Assembly: GCA_902776845.1 (NCBI GenBank)
Contig: CACYRM010000064.1
Location: 1 to 32,461, forward strand
Length of the DNA: 32,461 nt
Direction: 5' to 3'
Origin: Oscillospiraceae bacterium
GTDB lineage: Bacteria > Bacillota > Clostridia > Saccharofermentanales > Saccharofermentanaceae
The position numbers and the translations under genes are program-made. The notes beneath the pieces were generated by a model. It ran no database searches. It had not been told where the DNA came from and worked only from the letters and a program-made list of their open reading frames with translations. Within the stretch, counting starts at the first letter, position 1; each line of letters begins with the position of its first letter. This document shows positions 32,204 through 32,461 of this stretch, one piece after another.

Positions 32204-32212
32204 TGATATTAT
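32204..32212 (+). promoter_or_regulatory. Extended -10 of the symporter gene
   Basis: TGATATTAT, 35 bases before the ATG at 32247. A TTGACT at 32165-32170 is too far upstream to pair well. Confidence 0.35.
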
Positions 32213-32246
32213 TGTTTGAGTAAAACGTTTTCGAGGGGGCGTACAT

Positions 32247-32461
32247 ATGCGCGAAAAATGGTCATCACGATCTGCCTTTATCCTGGCATCGATCGGTTCT
32301 GCAGTAGGTTTGGGAAATGCCTGGAGATTTCCGGGACTTGCAGCCAAATACGGCGGAGGCGCTTTCCTTTTCGTCTACCTCATAGCGATGCTCGTCATCG
32401 GCATCCCGCTCCTCATGATGGAGATCTCCATCGCGAGATACACGAGACAGGGCGCGCCCGG
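32247..32461 (+). CDS. Sodium:neurotransmitter symporter family transporter, N-terminal part
   Basis: 71 residues are visible; the gene runs off the window. The start ATG has CGAGGGGGC 7-8 bases upstream. The opening [20 protein letters not shown] followed by [20 protein letters not shown] is the family signature of the LeuT-fold SNF transporters (helix 1 with the unwound sodium and substrate site), and helix 2 follows. Bacterial members take up amino acids such as leucine, tryptophan or tyrosine with sodium. The substrate cannot be told from this part. Confidence 0.93.
   Translation, partial: MREKWSSRSAFILASIGSAVGLGNAWRFPGLAAKYGGGAFLFVYLIAMLVIGIPLLMMEISIARYTRQGAP

Overview
The window looks like chromosome from an anaerobic Gram-positive bacterium of the class Clostridia (Firmicutes). 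The signs are a CDP-glycerol glycerophosphotransferase (teichoic-acid-type polymer), many lipobox lipoproteins, strong AGGAGG-type ribosome sites, an ECF sigma/anti-sigma pair of the clostridial type, a three-subunit proton-translocating transhydrogenase and mid-range GC. Genus cannot be fixed from sequence reading alone. No rRNA, tRNA, CRISPR, insertion sequence or phage gene was seen, and no gap longer than about 230 bases lacks a gene.

Layout. 1-2439 (+): end of a sulfatase/LtaS-fold gene, then a glycerophosphotransferase with an N-terminal membrane motif. 2447-7500 (-): a very large MacB/FtsX-type ABC protein and an SseB-family protein that also carries a translation-factor-like beta barrel. 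7653-9652: a TerB-like protein overlapping tail-to-tail with a secreted SH3/CAP-domain protein. 9884-14220 (+): an anchored extracellular protein, then the pntAA-pntAB-pntB transhydrogenase operon, in which pntAA is broken by two internal deletions. 14345-15757: two convergent membrane proteins, one a PAP2 phosphatase. 15911-18539 (-): two tandem lipoprotein serpins, divergent from a TlpA-like thioredoxin lipoprotein (18690-19301).

19431-23646 (-): a membrane-stress-like cluster of a TPM-domain protein, an SPFH protein with a C-terminal zinc ribbon, a zinc-ribbon membrane protein and a zinc-ribbon/Yip1-like protein. Part of it matches, from memory, Bacillus ydjG-ydjH-ydjI, but no pspA is present here. 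23772-28266: an SGNH hydrolase, an ECF sigma with a probable membrane anti-sigma, and a membrane GGDEF-EAL protein whose two catalytic sites are both destroyed. 28341-31101 (+): a three-gene ABC-2 exporter. 31186-end: an Asp-rich lipoprotein and the start of a sodium:neurotransmitter-type symporter.

Common theme and signals. Most genes act at the envelope: surface polymer synthesis, membrane stress, secreted inhibitors and hydrolases, exporters. Four intrinsic terminators share nearly the same stem, and nine of the promoter candidates carry an extended -10 (TGn before the hexamer). The observations most worth following are the broken pntAA, the paired serpins with different reactive loops, the ydj-like cluster without PspA, the doubly degenerate GGDEF-EAL protein, and the repeated terminator stem.
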